DNA from: Bacillus sp. NEB1478
Lineage (GTDB): Bacteria; Bacillota; Bacilli; Bacillales; Fictibacillaceae
Length of the DNA: 64,000 nucleotides
Reading direction: 5' to 3'
Assembly (NCBI RefSeq): GCF_031582965.1
Contig: NZ_CP134049.1
Coordinates: 682,001 to 746,000 of the forward strand
The notes beneath the pieces are model-generated. The model did not search any database, was not told where the DNA came from, and was given only the letters and a program-made list of their open reading frames with translations. Below, piece by piece: positions 42,155-51,860 of this stretch. Position numbers and translations under genes: made by a program. Each line of letters opens with the position of its first letter. Positions within the stretch are counted from its first letter, which is position 1.

Positions 42155-43978
42155 TTACTGCAAATACCGATCTAATGTGGTTACTGATAACTCTCTAACT
42201 CTTGGTAATCCTTCTGGCGGATTTTGAATGAGTTCAGGATTATAAGTTATTATTAAACGGGATTTTGAAGGAGATATTTGGGTTTGATTCGGTTGGAATA
42301 CGTAAGTTCCTACTCCTCCTCTTTCATCATCAGATCCAGTATCAGGGCTAACTCTTCCTCTTGCAGCATTTAATACAACTTTCCTGCCAAAGACACCGCC
42401 TTGAATCTCCACGTTTGAACCAACACCGTAGATTTCCATTAAATCTTCAGAATAAAAGAATCCGCGGATTACATTAGGAACATCGCCATAAACATTATTA
42501 TTTGCGATGAGAATGGGTTTTTTACCGAAAAGTACTAATGACTTTTCTACATTATTTTGAACGATACCTTGAAGTCTGGAGAATCGAATGGTTGTTTTTC
42601 CTGTAACATAAACGGTAGAGTTAAATTTTACGTTTGCTCCCCATATGGTAAGGTCTCCATCAATAAAAATGGGTCCATCAATCTCAAATTTTTGATAGTT
42701 GTTGGTGTTATAACCGCTTTCCCATGGATTCCCGATTAATACATCCCCACCGAAATAACCACCTTTTTTAAAAGTCACTTTACTCCAACTATCTTTATCA
42801 CTTGAAATCCATGCATCACGTTTTTCATTGTTAAGATTTTTAGTACTAAAACGATTAAAGGTAAAACTGCCATTAATCGTAATAAAATTATTGCCGTTGT
42901 TATTGTTGCTGTTCATATTTACATAGATATTATCATTCGCATATCGGTTTCTTATGTTTTCTTGATTTGGATTATTATTGAAATTTCCATCCCGAAGCTC
43001 AGTAGCTGTAAACGAATTTCCATACAGTGGATAATAATAGTTGATTTTCTGTCCCGAAATATCAATAGGTGCAAAGCTAGGCACACGTGTATCTATCATT
43101 GGAACATATTGTTTGTTTGCTTCATGATAAGCAGTGAATGCTGATTCTATATTTGTTTTTAGAATATTTTGGTAACCATTTTGTGAGGTGAATTGTGTCT
43201 CGTTAATATGATTACTGTAAGTACGGTCGTTCGTTAGTGTATATAGATTGCCGGGTAGAATAAGTCGTGCTTTATTCCCGTTCTCGCCTTCTATACTTGG
43301 GAAATCTGAAGGAATCCAATTCTTTTCTGTCCCTATGATTCCTTTATTTTTAGTGGTTAAGTTTCCTTCTACATAGAGGTCCCCTTTAATCGCAACACCC
43401 CCATGTATAAACATATTTCCATCATCTGGTTTTGTCGTACAATTCGCTTGTCCTGTACATGGATTATAAGCGCCTAGTGCATAATTTAGCGCTTCTGGAA
43501 CTTGTTTGGCACCAAGCTGAATGGTAGAAATAAGTGTTTTTGTCTTGCCGTTTACTTTTGCTTCGCTATGTAAAGTCATCACTTGAGTTAAGTCATCTGG
43601 ACTTGTAGATGTTTTATGGCGGTTATAGATTTTCACTTTTAGTTCACCAGCATCTGCTGGAAGAGCTGCGGTTGATTTAAAGGGAGTATCCGCATCGCTC
43701 ACTTCATATTTGCTTAAAAGGTTTGTTAATGCGGTTTCATAATCATTCGTAGTGTAATTGATATATTGCTTTGATTTTGTTTCAAGCAGCACTGATAAAT
43801 AGTCGATTCCTTTTTCAGCAAGCTCGGTTGACTGTATTTGTGTTTCGCGGGCATCCGTTTTTTTTACGCCATTAAATGTTGTTGTTACTAATGAGAGGCC
43901 GGCAACGGAAAAGATGACGATCATGAGGAGAACAATTAGCAGTGTATTACCTTTTTCCGAAAAAAGAATCTTTTTCAT
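42155..43978 (-). CDS. Large PilX-like surface or minor pilin protein
   Basis: This 607-residue protein starts with a prepilin-like leader (ILFSEKG) and hydrophobic helix (NTLLIVLLMIVIFSVAGLSLV). The fifth residue after the glycine is Ile, not the Glu found in major pilins; PilX-type proteins often vary here. The long C-terminal part (about 170-580) is rich in Gly and Asn, with rung-like repeats such as HGGVAIKGDLYVEGNLTTK and FIDGDLTIWGANVKFNSTVYVTG, which suggest a right-handed beta-helix. It could be a pilus-tip adhesin. The ATG at 43978 has GGAGGAG 6 bases upstream. It lies directly downstream of two other minor-pilin genes. Confidence 0.75.
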   Translation of the reverse strand: MKKILFSEKGNTLLIVLLMIVIFSVAGLSLVTTTFNGVKKTDARETQIQSTELAEKGIDYLSVLLETKSKQYINYTTNDYETALTNLLSKYEVSDADTPFKSTAALPADAGELKVKIYNRHKTSTSPDDLTQVMTLHSEAKVNGKTKTLISTIQLGAKQVPEALNYALGAYNPCTGQANCTTKPDDGNMFIHGGVAIKGDLYVEGNLTTKNKGIIGTEKNWIPSDFPSIEGENGNKARLILPGNLYTLTNDRTYSNHINETQFTSQNGYQNILKTNIESAFTAYHEANKQYVPMIDTRVPSFAPIDISGQKINYYYPLYGNSFTATELRDGNFNNNPNQENIRNRYANDNIYVNMNSNNNNGNNFITINGSFTFNRFSTKNLNNEKRDAWISSDKDSWSKVTFKKGGYFGGDVLIGNPWESGYNTNNYQKFEIDGPIFIDGDLTIWGANVKFNSTVYVTGKTTIRFSRLQGIVQNNVEKSLVLFGKKPILIANNNVYGDVPNVIRGFFYSEDLMEIYGVGSNVEIQGGVFGRKVVLNAARGRVSPDTGSDDERGGVGTYVFQPNQTQISPSKSRLIITYNPELIQNPPEGLPRVRELSVTTLDRYLQ

Positions 43979-43979
43979 G

Positions 43980-44453
43980 TTACTCCTCCAAAAGTCCAAA
44001 TTGGCTTTCAAGTGTTAATGGTTTTGCATTTTTATTTTTATTGCTTTTTACATTTAGAATAATGACTACGCTGTTCCCAGACTTTTCGATGGTAGAGTTG
44101 GTGAAATCAAATCCGTTCGAGCTGATAGATTTACCGTCGATGACAGGATTGGCTCCTATAAAACCGACAGTCGTTACGTTATTAACAGCTCCTTGATAGC
44201 TCAGCAGGTTTTGAGTAGTCGTTGAAATATCGGTAACTTTAGAAACGGATGCTGTATATAGTTCATTAATTATTTGCGACATGACAAGATCTGCTTCGTC
44301 ACGAATCAGGGTTTCTGAATAGATTTTTTTTTCAGTATTCAGTCCGTTAATCAACACAAAATAAACCACCGTTCCGATAATCGAAAAAAGTACAAGGGAA
44401 AGGAGAGATTCTATTAAGGTTAATCCTCTTTCGTTAAGAATCTTAATTCGCAT
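43980..44453 (-). CDS. Minor pilin (PilW-like), type IV prepilin
   Basis: A prepilin of 157 residues with the leader MRIKILNERG cut before LTLIESLLSLVLFS; Glu at mature position 5 is present. The short globular region includes DEADLVMSQIINELYT, as in PilW-type pseudopilins. The start at 44453 has AGAAGGG 10 bases upstream; ATG 44462 would leave almost no spacing. It overlaps the upstream pilin gene by 11 bases and ends 1 base before the large PilX-like gene, so the three form one operon. Confidence 0.82.
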   Translation of the reverse strand: MRIKILNERGLTLIESLLSLVLFSIIGTVVYFVLINGLNTEKKIYSETLIRDEADLVMSQIINELYTASVSKVTDISTTTQNLLSYQGAVNNVTTVGFIGANPVIDGKSISSNGFDFTNSTIEKSGNSVVIILNVKSNKNKNAKPLTLESQFGLLEE

Positions 44454-44874
44454 CTGTAACATACCCTTCTACAATCGTACTTTTAAGGTTGTTTCGCATA
44501 GTTTTATAGTTGACTTTAATCGTTACGGGAAAGAGTTTAATTTCTGCTTCTTCTGTTGTCTGGCTTCTTACCGTAATATCGATATCATACTTTTTATTAT
44601 TAATAGTTGACTCATATAAAGGCTGGCATCCAGTGGGATTGCAGTTGGATTGATTATAAACCTTAGCTGTTTTTGTTATTCCAAAAGAAGTGTAGTCATG
44701 CTGGACTCTTACAAGTGTCATTCTGGCAAGGTTTGTCGCAACGAGTTTGCTGTTGTTTCCGGCAGATACTTCATTGGCTTGTGTGAAAAAATAAGATATG
44801 GCAATGACCGAAATAGACAGAATCGATAAAGAAACAAGCACTTCAATTAATGAAAAACCTTTTTCCGAGAGCAT
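44443..44874 (-). CDS. Minor pilin (PilV-like), type IV prepilin
   Basis: This 143-residue prepilin has the leader MLSEKG and cleavage before FSLIEVLVSLSILSISV, with Glu at mature position 5. A Cys pair (SNCNPTGCQ) in the globular part could form a disulfide. PilV/GspI-type proteins prime pilus assembly with PilW and PilX. GGAGGT precedes the ATG. It is the first gene of the leftward minor-pilin operon, divergent from the pil operon across a 169-base promoter region. Confidence 0.82.
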   Translation of the reverse strand: MLSEKGFSLIEVLVSLSILSISVIAISYFFTQANEVSAGNNSKLVATNLARMTLVRVQHDYTSFGITKTAKVYNQSNCNPTGCQPLYESTINNKKYDIDITVRSQTTEEAEIKLFPVTIKVNYKTMRNNLKSTIVEGYVTDAN

Positions 44875-45043
44875 AGCACACCTCCTAATACTTAAAGTGT
44901 AGGTCTAAAATACTACTTTTATCGTTTGTTTTGCTTTATTATACAATATTTTTAGAATATTTTTGTTATATATGGATATTTTTTAGTAACTTTGTAGTAT
45001 TATAGGGAAAAAGAACGGAATTTGGAAATGGAGGAATAATAAT

Positions 45044-45982
45044 TTGACGCAAATTATCATATTATTGCTATTTACGATAGTTATAAGTCCTTTGTTGTAC
45101 TTTTTTCCTTCGAATGTTCCTTTGAAATATAGAATGGCTGTATTAGGCTTATCATTTATGGTAGCTATGGGCGGATTATTTATTTTAGATATGTTTTCTT
45201 ACTGGATGTCAGTAAGCGCGATGATTGGTGTTTCTTTTATCGCTTCCTATTTTGTAGAAAAACGTAGGGCTGTTAAAGGTGCAAATGGAGAAAAAACGGA
45301 TTCAGCCCAAATTATCATGGAAGACCAATTGATTATAGAAAACGATCTTTCCAATATTGAGACAATGGATCTGGCTGTGACCATAAAAGATCTGGAAATA
45401 GAAGATATGAATCTTCCTAAAGAAATTGAGTTAGAATCTATTACTAGTGAGTCAGAAATAATTTTAGCCGATTTAGAAGATATAAAAGAACTAACAATAG
45501 AAGAAATTCACGTTGAAATTACCGAAAAAGTAATTCCATTTGAAGTAATTACGGATGATGAATTTGCTTTTTTAACAGAAGGTCGAGAAATTATAGAAGA
45601 AGAACTCCAAAAAGCAACTATACATACCGATGAAGAATTGAAAGAGGCTATGCTGAAGCGTTCACTTCTTTTAGAGGAACTAGAAGACTTAAATGAAGCA
45701 ACTCAAACGGAACATTCAGCACATAGTGAAAATACTATTGTAGAAGAACAAAATGATAAGTTAGTAGATTTGGTGGAAGAAAAAGACCTCACTCGTGAAA
45801 CTGAGGTAAATGTGGTAGGAGAACAAATACCCGTTTATGAAGAATTAAATGTAATTGAGGAAAATGAATTTATTGATGTAATAAAAGAAGTACTGAATGA
45901 ATTAACAGTTGATGCCACTGCAGTTGAAGAACGTATTAGCGAACTAGAAGTGATTGATTTAAAAGGTGTCGTTTATGGCTAA
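45044..45982 (+). CDS. Membrane-anchored, highly acidic protein of unknown function
   Basis: I do not recognise a family. Of its 312 residues, the first 80 hold about three hydrophobic helices (IIILLLFTIVISPLLYFF, MAVLGLSFMVAMGGLFIL, VSAMIGVSFIASYFV). The rest is a long Glu-rich, Lys-poor chain (for example EIEDMNLPKEIELESI and EELQKATIHTDEELKEAML) likely to be helical or extended. It opens the pil operon and overlaps the next gene by 8 bases, so a role in the pilus machine is implied, perhaps as a cytoplasmic scaffold. The TTG start has GGAGG 9 bases upstream. Confidence 0.75.
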   Translation: MTQIIILLLFTIVISPLLYFFPSNVPLKYRMAVLGLSFMVAMGGLFILDMFSYWMSVSAMIGVSFIASYFVEKRRAVKGANGEKTDSAQIIMEDQLIIENDLSNIETMDLAVTIKDLEIEDMNLPKEIELESITSESEIILADLEDIKELTIEEIHVEITEKVIPFEVITDDEFAFLTEGREIIEEELQKATIHTDEELKEAMLKRSLLLEELEDLNEATQTEHSAHSENTIVEEQNDKLVDLVEEKDLTRETEVNVVGEQIPVYEELNVIEENEFIDVIKEVLNELTVDATAVEERISELEVIDLKGVVYG

Positions 45983-47393
45983 AAGAGAATTCAATCCGAA
46001 GAGCTTTCTCATAATATTTGTATCCATTAGTCTTACGGCTCTTTTTCTCTTTGTTTTCAGCTCTTTATTAACAAACTTATACTTTAATTTATTCGAAGAG
46101 CATGTGATCAATAAGGGTGTAAAAGTAGGTACTATTGCAGTTGGAAACCTTACGAGCGATGAAGCTGTGGCCGAAGTAAATAAAAAAGTATCAGATTGGC
46201 AAAAAAATTCTCAAGTCGTTCTGAAGTATAACGAACAAACTGTCACAGTAGATCCTGAAGCTTGGACATTTCGAGCAGAAGACAGCATCCAAAATACAGC
46301 TAAATCTACTAATCTCCTTGTTGATTTAAATAAAGATGCAGTTGACAAGTCGATTGCCCAATTAAAGGCAGATGGTTTAGATCAATTATTAGATAAAGAA
46401 ATGTTATATGCCCGGTTGAAGAAACTTGGTGCGGATTTACAAACTTTGAATCTGGAGTTAAATGTGAACGAATTTCTTACTACATACGGCCAGCCTGAAG
46501 AGGTCGTTAGTGAAAGTTCAATTGCGTTACCTGGTGAACATGTTTTATTAGAGGATTGGATTGAAGGTTTGGATGATTATGAAGTTAAACCTGGACAAAC
46601 GTTCTCTCTGATCCAGGCGATACAAGAATCAGGTATGACCGCTCAAGATTCCATTGATATTAATGTGTTATCCAGCGCCATTTATGCGGCTGTTCAAAAA
46701 ACGAACTTTACGATTGTTGAACGTCATACATCAAGAAAACTGCCCGATTACGTTAAGTTAGGCTATGAAGCGAATGTGAAGCCTGAGGATATGGACTTTG
46801 TTTTTCAAAATCCCAATGCTCCGGCTTATAAACTGAAGTTTTTAGTCAATGGAAATACGCTAGTGACCTCAATCGTAGGCGCTCCTTTTCCGTACACGTA
46901 TAAAATTAAATTGGAAACACAAGTATTTAAACCAAAAACGATTATTCACTTTAATGAGAACCTTTCTAGTTTTTTAAGTTCTGTACTCGTTGACTCGGGA
47001 AGTGATGGCTATTTAACGACTGTTAATCGTGAGTCATATAAAGGAACGGAAAAAGTGGAAACAATGAAATTTGCGGAAGATTTTTATCCACCGGAACATC
47101 GTCTTGAAGAAAGAGGATTCCCGACCGAAGAGGCTCCTGAAACAGATCCTAGTGCGGGAACACCAACAGAAGGAACGCCATCTGACGGCAATCCATCGGC
47201 AACTTATCCCGATGGAACAGTTATACCAACATATCCTTATTATCCGTATCCTGTGTATCCTAATTATTTGCCAGGGGTAACAACAAAGCCTGTAATACCT
47301 GGCATTCCAGGAACAGATAAGCAGGCTGGTTCGCAAACTGTGAATCAAGGGGGAAGCACTGGTACAAAAGTGAGTGGTGGTGACACGAAATGA
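45975..47393 (+). CDS. VanW-like protein with PG-binding-type domain, pil operon
   Basis: The protein has 472 residues. One N-terminal membrane helix (about 11-35) precedes a peptidoglycan-binding-4-like segment (VKVGTIAVGNLTSDEAVAEV), then a VanW-like domain with VKPGQTFSLIQAI, LSSAIYAAVQKTNFTIVERHTSRKLPDYVKLGYEA and DMDFVFQNPNAPAYKLKF. The tail (about 395-472) is Pro, Tyr, Gly and Thr rich. It probably sits outside the membrane in the wall and may help the pilus pass peptidoglycan, an inference from domains and position. ATG 45975 has AAAAGGTG upstream. pilB follows with an ATGA overlap. Confidence 0.75.
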   Translation: MAKREFNPKSFLIIFVSISLTALFLFVFSSLLTNLYFNLFEEHVINKGVKVGTIAVGNLTSDEAVAEVNKKVSDWQKNSQVVLKYNEQTVTVDPEAWTFRAEDSIQNTAKSTNLLVDLNKDAVDKSIAQLKADGLDQLLDKEMLYARLKKLGADLQTLNLELNVNEFLTTYGQPEEVVSESSIALPGEHVLLEDWIEGLDDYEVKPGQTFSLIQAIQESGMTAQDSIDINVLSSAIYAAVQKTNFTIVERHTSRKLPDYVKLGYEANVKPEDMDFVFQNPNAPAYKLKFLVNGNTLVTSIVGAPFPYTYKIKLETQVFKPKTIIHFNENLSSFLSSVLVDSGSDGYLTTVNRESYKGTEKVETMKFAEDFYPPEHRLEERGFPTEEAPETDPSAGTPTEGTPSDGNPSATYPDGTVIPTYPYYPYPVYPNYLPGVTTKPVIPGIPGTDKQAGSQTVNQGGSTGTKVSGGDTK

Positions 47394-49054
47394 TGATTCA
47401 AAAGAAACGGCTGGGTGATCTGTTAGTTGAATCAGGTCTCATTACAGAAGAACTGCTTCAGCAAACGTTAAAGGAAAAGCGAAGTAAACAAAAGCTTGGA
47501 GATGCCTTAATCGAGAAGGGGTTTCTATCTGAGCAGCAGCTGATCGAAGTGTTGGAATTCCAGCTTGGTATTCCTCACATCAGCCTTTACCGTTATCCGA
47601 TTGATGAACAGGCGATCTCTATCGTACCAAGGGAGTTTGCAATAAGAAATTACTTGATGCCAGTCAAAAAAGATGGCGATAAGCTCTTTGTTGCGATGTC
47701 TGATCCTATGGATTTTACCGTAATCGATGACTTGCGCTTAACGACTGGATTTCAAATTGAAAGAGCGATCTCTGCCAAAGACGACATCATTCGGGCTCAG
47801 CATAAATACTACGATATTGATGATTCGATGGAAGAGCTTTTGGAACTTTTGCCTCAAAGTACTTTGCAAAAGGATGACAGCCGAATAACAGAAGATGACT
47901 CTCCCATCGTCAAACTCGTCAACCAGATCATTCAACAGGCGGTTCAACAAAAAGCGAGTGATATCCATTTTGATCCGCAAGAGACGAAACTCGTCGTTCG
48001 TTTCCGAATCGACGGCATGCTGAAAACAGAACGCAGCTTGCCAAAGCATATGCAAAGTATGTTAACAGCACGGGTCAAGATCATGGCGAACTTGAATATT
48101 ACGGAAAGCCGTCTGCCCCAAGATGGCCGGATAAAACTCAATTTGGACATGCATCCGGTCGATCTGCGGGTTTCGACATTGCCAGCGATTTATGGTGAGA
48201 AGATTGTTTTACGGATCCTTGATTTAGGCAGCACACTAAACAACCTTGAAAATATGGGATTCAATAAACTGAATCTCCAAAGGTTTCAGAGCTTAATTAA
48301 ACAGCCGAATGGAATTATTCTCATTACGGGACCTACTGGGTCAGGGAAATCTTCCACGCTATATGCGGCTTTAAATAAGCTGAACACTGAGGAAGTTAAC
48401 GTTGTAACCGTTGAGGATCCAGTTGAGTATCAGCTTGAAGGCATTAATCAAATCCAGGTGAATGCATCGGTTGGTCTTACATTTGCAAGTGGACTAAGGT
48501 CCATACTTCGTCAAGATCCGGATATTGTCATGATCGGTGAGATTCGCGATACCGAAACAGCTGAAATCGCAGTCCGTGCTTCTCTAACGGGTCATCTTGT
48601 TTTAAGTACGATTCATACAAATGATTCCATTGGTACAATTGCCCGATTAACCGACATGGGAGTAGAACCTTTCCTAGTAGCAGCCTCCCTTTCAGGAGTA
48701 GTGGCGCAGCGTCTCGTTCGAAAAATATGCCGTGATTGTAAACAAACGTTTAAAGCAACAGAACGTGAAAAAGAAATCTTTGCAAAGCGCGGGATTAAGG
48801 TGGATGTTGTTTCTCGAGGAAAAGGATGCGGTACTTGTAATATGACGGGTTATAAAGGACGAATAGCACTTCATGAGATTTTAGTGATTGACGAGCATAT
48901 CCGCCAGCTCATTATGAACAACCGTCCGATTATCGAACTACGTGATTACGCCATGAAAAACGGAACGATCTTTTTGATTGATGATGGTTTCCTTAAAGTA
49001 AAACAAGGATTAACAACGACAGAAGAAATTTTACGAGTCGCAACTAACGAGTAG
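47390..49054 (+). CDS. pilB: Type IV pilus assembly ATPase PilB
   Basis: This 554-residue GspE/PilB ATPase has an N-terminal MshEN-type domain (LGDLLVESGLITEELLQQTL), Walker A GPTGSGKSS (K320), an Asp box (TVEDPVEYQ), Walker B (ILRQDPDIVMIGEIRDTETA), a His box (GHLVLSTIHTND) and a four-Cys Zn site (CRDC, CGTC). It powers pilus extension. MshEN domains can bind cyclic-di-GMP, so such regulation is possible. It starts at the stop of the VanW-like gene and is followed by pilT. Confidence 0.95.
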   Translation: MMIQKKRLGDLLVESGLITEELLQQTLKEKRSKQKLGDALIEKGFLSEQQLIEVLEFQLGIPHISLYRYPIDEQAISIVPREFAIRNYLMPVKKDGDKLFVAMSDPMDFTVIDDLRLTTGFQIERAISAKDDIIRAQHKYYDIDDSMEELLELLPQSTLQKDDSRITEDDSPIVKLVNQIIQQAVQQKASDIHFDPQETKLVVRFRIDGMLKTERSLPKHMQSMLTARVKIMANLNITESRLPQDGRIKLNLDMHPVDLRVSTLPAIYGEKIVLRILDLGSTLNNLENMGFNKLNLQRFQSLIKQPNGIILITGPTGSGKSSTLYAALNKLNTEEVNVVTVEDPVEYQLEGINQIQVNASVGLTFASGLRSILRQDPDIVMIGEIRDTETAEIAVRASLTGHLVLSTIHTNDSIGTIARLTDMGVEPFLVAASLSGVVAQRLVRKICRDCKQTFKATEREKEIFAKRGIKVDVVSRGKGCGTCNMTGYKGRIALHEILVIDEHIRQLIMNNRPIIELRDYAMKNGTIFLIDDGFLKVKQGLTTTEEILRVATNE

Positions 49055-49062
49055 GTGCAGAC

Positions 49063-50103
49063 ATGAAAGAAAAATTAGAGCAATGGTTAAAAGCTGCTTT
49101 TCAATTAAAAGCTTCAGACGTTCATTTATCTGTAGGAATGCCTCCTGTTTTTCGAATTAACGGGAAACTGAAGCGGTATGGAAGTGAACCGTTAAAGCCT
49201 GATGATACTTTTCAGATTGCAAAAATTGTAATCGATGAAAAATATTATCCCGATTTTGAAGAAATGGGCGAAATTGATATCTCCTATGGCATTCAAGGGT
49301 TGTCGAGATTCAGGGTGAACGCGTATCGTCAGCGTTCCTGTGTGAGTCTAGCATTTCGGATCATTCCAACAGCGATTCCTAGTTTAGAAGATTTGAATCT
49401 GCCAGAAGTCGTTCGCAAAATGGCGACCAAACACCAAGGTCTCGTTCTCGTAACAGGACCAACCGGCAGCGGAAAATCGACAACACTCGCCTCGATGATC
49501 GATTATATGAACCGGACGATGAGCCGGCATATTATTACGTTAGAGGACCCGATTGAATATCTGCATCGTCATCAAACGTGCGTGGTAGACCAGCGTGAAA
49601 TTGGCTTTGACACAAACAATTTCGCAAATGGACTTCGTTCGGCACTCCGCCAAGATCCTGATGTCATTTTAGTAGGAGAAATGCGGGATCTGGAGACGAT
49701 CGCAACAGCTATTACAGCAGCAGAAACGGGTCATCTTGTTTTAGGGACACTACATACAACAAATGCTTCTTCCACCATCGATCGAATCGTAGATGTTTTT
49801 CCACCTGAACAACAAGGACAGATTAGGATTCAGCTTGCTTCTGTTTTAGTAGGGGTGATGTCTCAAAGATTGCTGCCAACGATTGACGGAAAAGGACGCA
49901 AAGCGATTACAGAGATATTGGTGAATACACCAGCGATCGCGAACTTAATCCGCAATGAGAAGATCCACCAGATCCACAGTGTCATGCAGACCAGCAAGAA
50001 CGCAGGCATGCACACGTTCGAAATGTCGGCAAAAGAAGCTCTTGATCGAAATGAAGTTACAAAAGAGATTGTAGAGCCGTATCTCCTGGAGAAGGGGGGA
50101 TGA
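49063..50103 (+). CDS. pilT: Type IV pilus retraction ATPase PilT
   Basis: A PilT family protein of 346 residues. Its N terminus is LKASDVHLSVGMPPVFRING, with Walker A GPTGSGKSTT (K138), ITLEDPIEYLH, LRQDPDVILVGEMRDLETI, ETGHLVLGTLHTT, and the C-terminal AIRNLIREGK-like region reduced to AIANLIRNEKIHQI. PilT pulls pili back and drives twitching. Presence of both PilB and PilT separates this system from the competence pseudopilus (ComGA only). It is co-directional with pilB, 8 bases apart, and 1 base before pilC. Confidence 0.95.
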   Translation: MKEKLEQWLKAAFQLKASDVHLSVGMPPVFRINGKLKRYGSEPLKPDDTFQIAKIVIDEKYYPDFEEMGEIDISYGIQGLSRFRVNAYRQRSCVSLAFRIIPTAIPSLEDLNLPEVVRKMATKHQGLVLVTGPTGSGKSTTLASMIDYMNRTMSRHIITLEDPIEYLHRHQTCVVDQREIGFDTNNFANGLRSALRQDPDVILVGEMRDLETIATAITAAETGHLVLGTLHTTNASSTIDRIVDVFPPEQQGQIRIQLASVLVGVMSQRLLPTIDGKGRKAITEILVNTPAIANLIRNEKIHQIHSVMQTSKNAGMHTFEMSAKEALDRNEVTKEIVEPYLLEKGG

Positions 50104-50104
50104 G

Positions 50105-51313
50105 ATGGCACAATTTAGCTATGTAGGCCGGGACAAAAGCGGTAAGAGACGAAAAGGATCGATATTTGGTCTGTCTAGACGGGAAGCTGTATTGAAGCTG
50201 AAGGAAAAAGGGATTTCGGTAACAGATGTTCAAGAAGTGAAGCAATCATTATTGAACAAAGAGATTTCCATTGGCAGTCCAGTAAAGTCGCAGCAATTTG
50301 TTATTTATCTTAGGCAGTTTGCCACCTTACTGCGAGCAGGTGTTTCTGTAGTCGATTCTACGAATATCTTATCTGCTCAAACGGAAAGTAAAGCATTGCG
50401 TAAGGTGTTAGCAGATGTGGAAGAGGAATTGCGGCAAGGTAATCCTTTATCCATGGCGATGAGTAAGCACCGAACGATTTTTCCGCCGATGGTCGTGAAC
50501 ATGATCGCAGCGGGGGAAGCAAGTGGTAGTCTCGATGACACACTTGATCAGCTAGCCACTTATTTTGAAAAGCAGCATTATACAAAACAAAAAATCCTTT
50601 CAGCAATGATGTATCCGATGATTGTTGGGGTAGTAGCGGTATTTGTTGTTATCTTTTTATTGGCTAAAGTGGTACCTACATTTGCCACAATGCTAAAGGA
50701 AGCTGGAGGAGAGTTGCCGGGCATTACAAAGTTTGTTCTTGCCTGCAGTGATTTTGTCCAAGCCTTCTGGTGGCTGATCATATTAATCTTTATTTCTATT
50801 TATCTATCACTTCTCTTTATTCGGAAAAGCGACTCTACTCGGTATTATTTTGATTATGTCATATTGAAAATACCTGTGTTTGGAAAACTGCTTCAAAAGT
50901 CAGCTTTAGCGAGGATGACAAGAACACTAAGTTCCCTTTTCTCAAGCTCTGTTCCGATTCTGCAGTCATTATCGATTGTGGAAAAAGTAGTAGAGAATGA
51001 AGTTATTGCGAAAGTGATCCGGGAATCAAGAAGTGCGCTCGAAACCGGTCAACGGTTAACGGAACCTTTGAAAAAACACTGGATCTTTCCACCACTCGTA
51101 ACGCAAATGATTTCGATTGGGGAAGAAACAGGATCACTTGACGAAATGCTGGCTAAAGTTGCTGATTTTTATGAAAAAGAAGTAGAAACTTCAACAGATA
51201 GATTAAAAGCTTTAATAGAACCTTTAATGATTGTTTTTCTCGCGTCCATTGTAGGGACGATCGTTATTTCCATTATCGTACCGATGTTTGAAGTGTATAA
51301 AACAATAGGGTAG
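50105..51313 (+). CDS. pilC: Type IV pilus inner-membrane platform protein PilC
   Basis: The GspF/PilC family protein has 402 residues with the usual duplicated cytoplasmic domains, each followed by membrane helices: FVIYLRQFATLLRAGVSVVDS and FPPMVVNMIAAGEASGSLDDTL in the first, RMTRTLSSLFSSSVPILQSLSI and FPPLVTQMISIGEETGSLDEML in the second. It couples PilB and PilT to pilin insertion and removal. AAGGGGGG just before the ATG lies inside the end of pilT, so translation is coupled. Confidence 0.95.
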   Translation: MAQFSYVGRDKSGKRRKGSIFGLSRREAVLKLKEKGISVTDVQEVKQSLLNKEISIGSPVKSQQFVIYLRQFATLLRAGVSVVDSTNILSAQTESKALRKVLADVEEELRQGNPLSMAMSKHRTIFPPMVVNMIAAGEASGSLDDTLDQLATYFEKQHYTKQKILSAMMYPMIVGVVAVFVVIFLLAKVVPTFATMLKEAGGELPGITKFVLACSDFVQAFWWLIILIFISIYLSLLFIRKSDSTRYYFDYVILKIPVFGKLLQKSALARMTRTLSSLFSSSVPILQSLSIVEKVVENEVIAKVIRESRSALETGQRLTEPLKKHWIFPPLVTQMISIGEETGSLDEMLAKVADFYEKEVETSTDRLKALIEPLMIVFLASIVGTIVISIIVPMFEVYKTIG

Positions 51314-51349
51314 TAAAGCATCCAAATATAAAATGAAATGGGGATTCAC

Positions 51350-51802
51350 ATGTTAGCATTATTAAAAAAGCATTTAAAAAATGAAAAAGGATTAACGCTA
51401 ATCGAATTGCTAGTTGTTATTGTAATCCTAGGAATCATAGCAGGTATCGCAGTTGTGAGTATTGGCGGGATTATGGAAAACTCTAAGAAAGATGCACACG
51501 TAGCAAACGCACAGCAAATGGTAAATGCAGCCAAGATGTATGTAACAAGTAATCCAAACTTTACTAATCCTTCAGACCTTACTCTTAAAACTATGAATAC
51601 TGAAGATCTATTAGAAACAGTAAAAGATCCAGACGGTGGCAGTTACGATGTTGATAAAAGCAAGGTTGTTATTTCAAAAGCTTCAGGGTCTAATACCTTT
51701 ACTTATACTGTTACATTAATTGGAAGTAAAAAAAGTATAACAAGTGTTAGTGGAACTGAATTAGCAAGATCGAAAGTTGAAGATAATAAAGTTGAAGAAT
51801 AG
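51350..51802 (+). CDS. pilA: Major type IV pilin, ComGC/PilA-like
   Basis: A 150-residue prepilin. The leader ends KNEKG (cut after G14), then LTLIELLVVIVILGIIAGIAVV with Glu at mature position 5. The globular part is short and Lys/Ser rich, ending in SGTELARSKVEDNK; no cysteine is present. The ATG at 51350 has ATGGGG about 7 bases upstream; an ATG at 51338 lies in that site. It follows pilC by 36 bases and is succeeded by a hairpin, which could raise its level above that of pilMNO. Confidence 0.9.
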   Translation: MLALLKKHLKNEKGLTLIELLVVIVILGIIAGIAVVSIGGIMENSKKDAHVANAQQMVNAAKMYVTSNPNFTNPSDLTLKTMNTEDLLETVKDPDGGSYDVDKSKVVISKASGSNTFTYTVTLIGSKKSITSVSGTELARSKVEDNKVEE

Positions 51803-51828
51803 AATTTAGGAAATAATTTTAGAAGTAT

Positions 51829-51860
51829 ACCCTCTCGACTAAAAAGACGAGAGGGTTCTA
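51829..51860 (+). terminator. Hairpin between the pilin gene and pilM
   Basis: ACCCTCTCG (51829-51837) pairs with CGAGAGGGT (51848-51856), but only TTCTACTTA follows. It may act as a weak terminator or as a 3' stabilising stem that lifts pilin mRNA above pilMNO. Confidence 0.6.
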
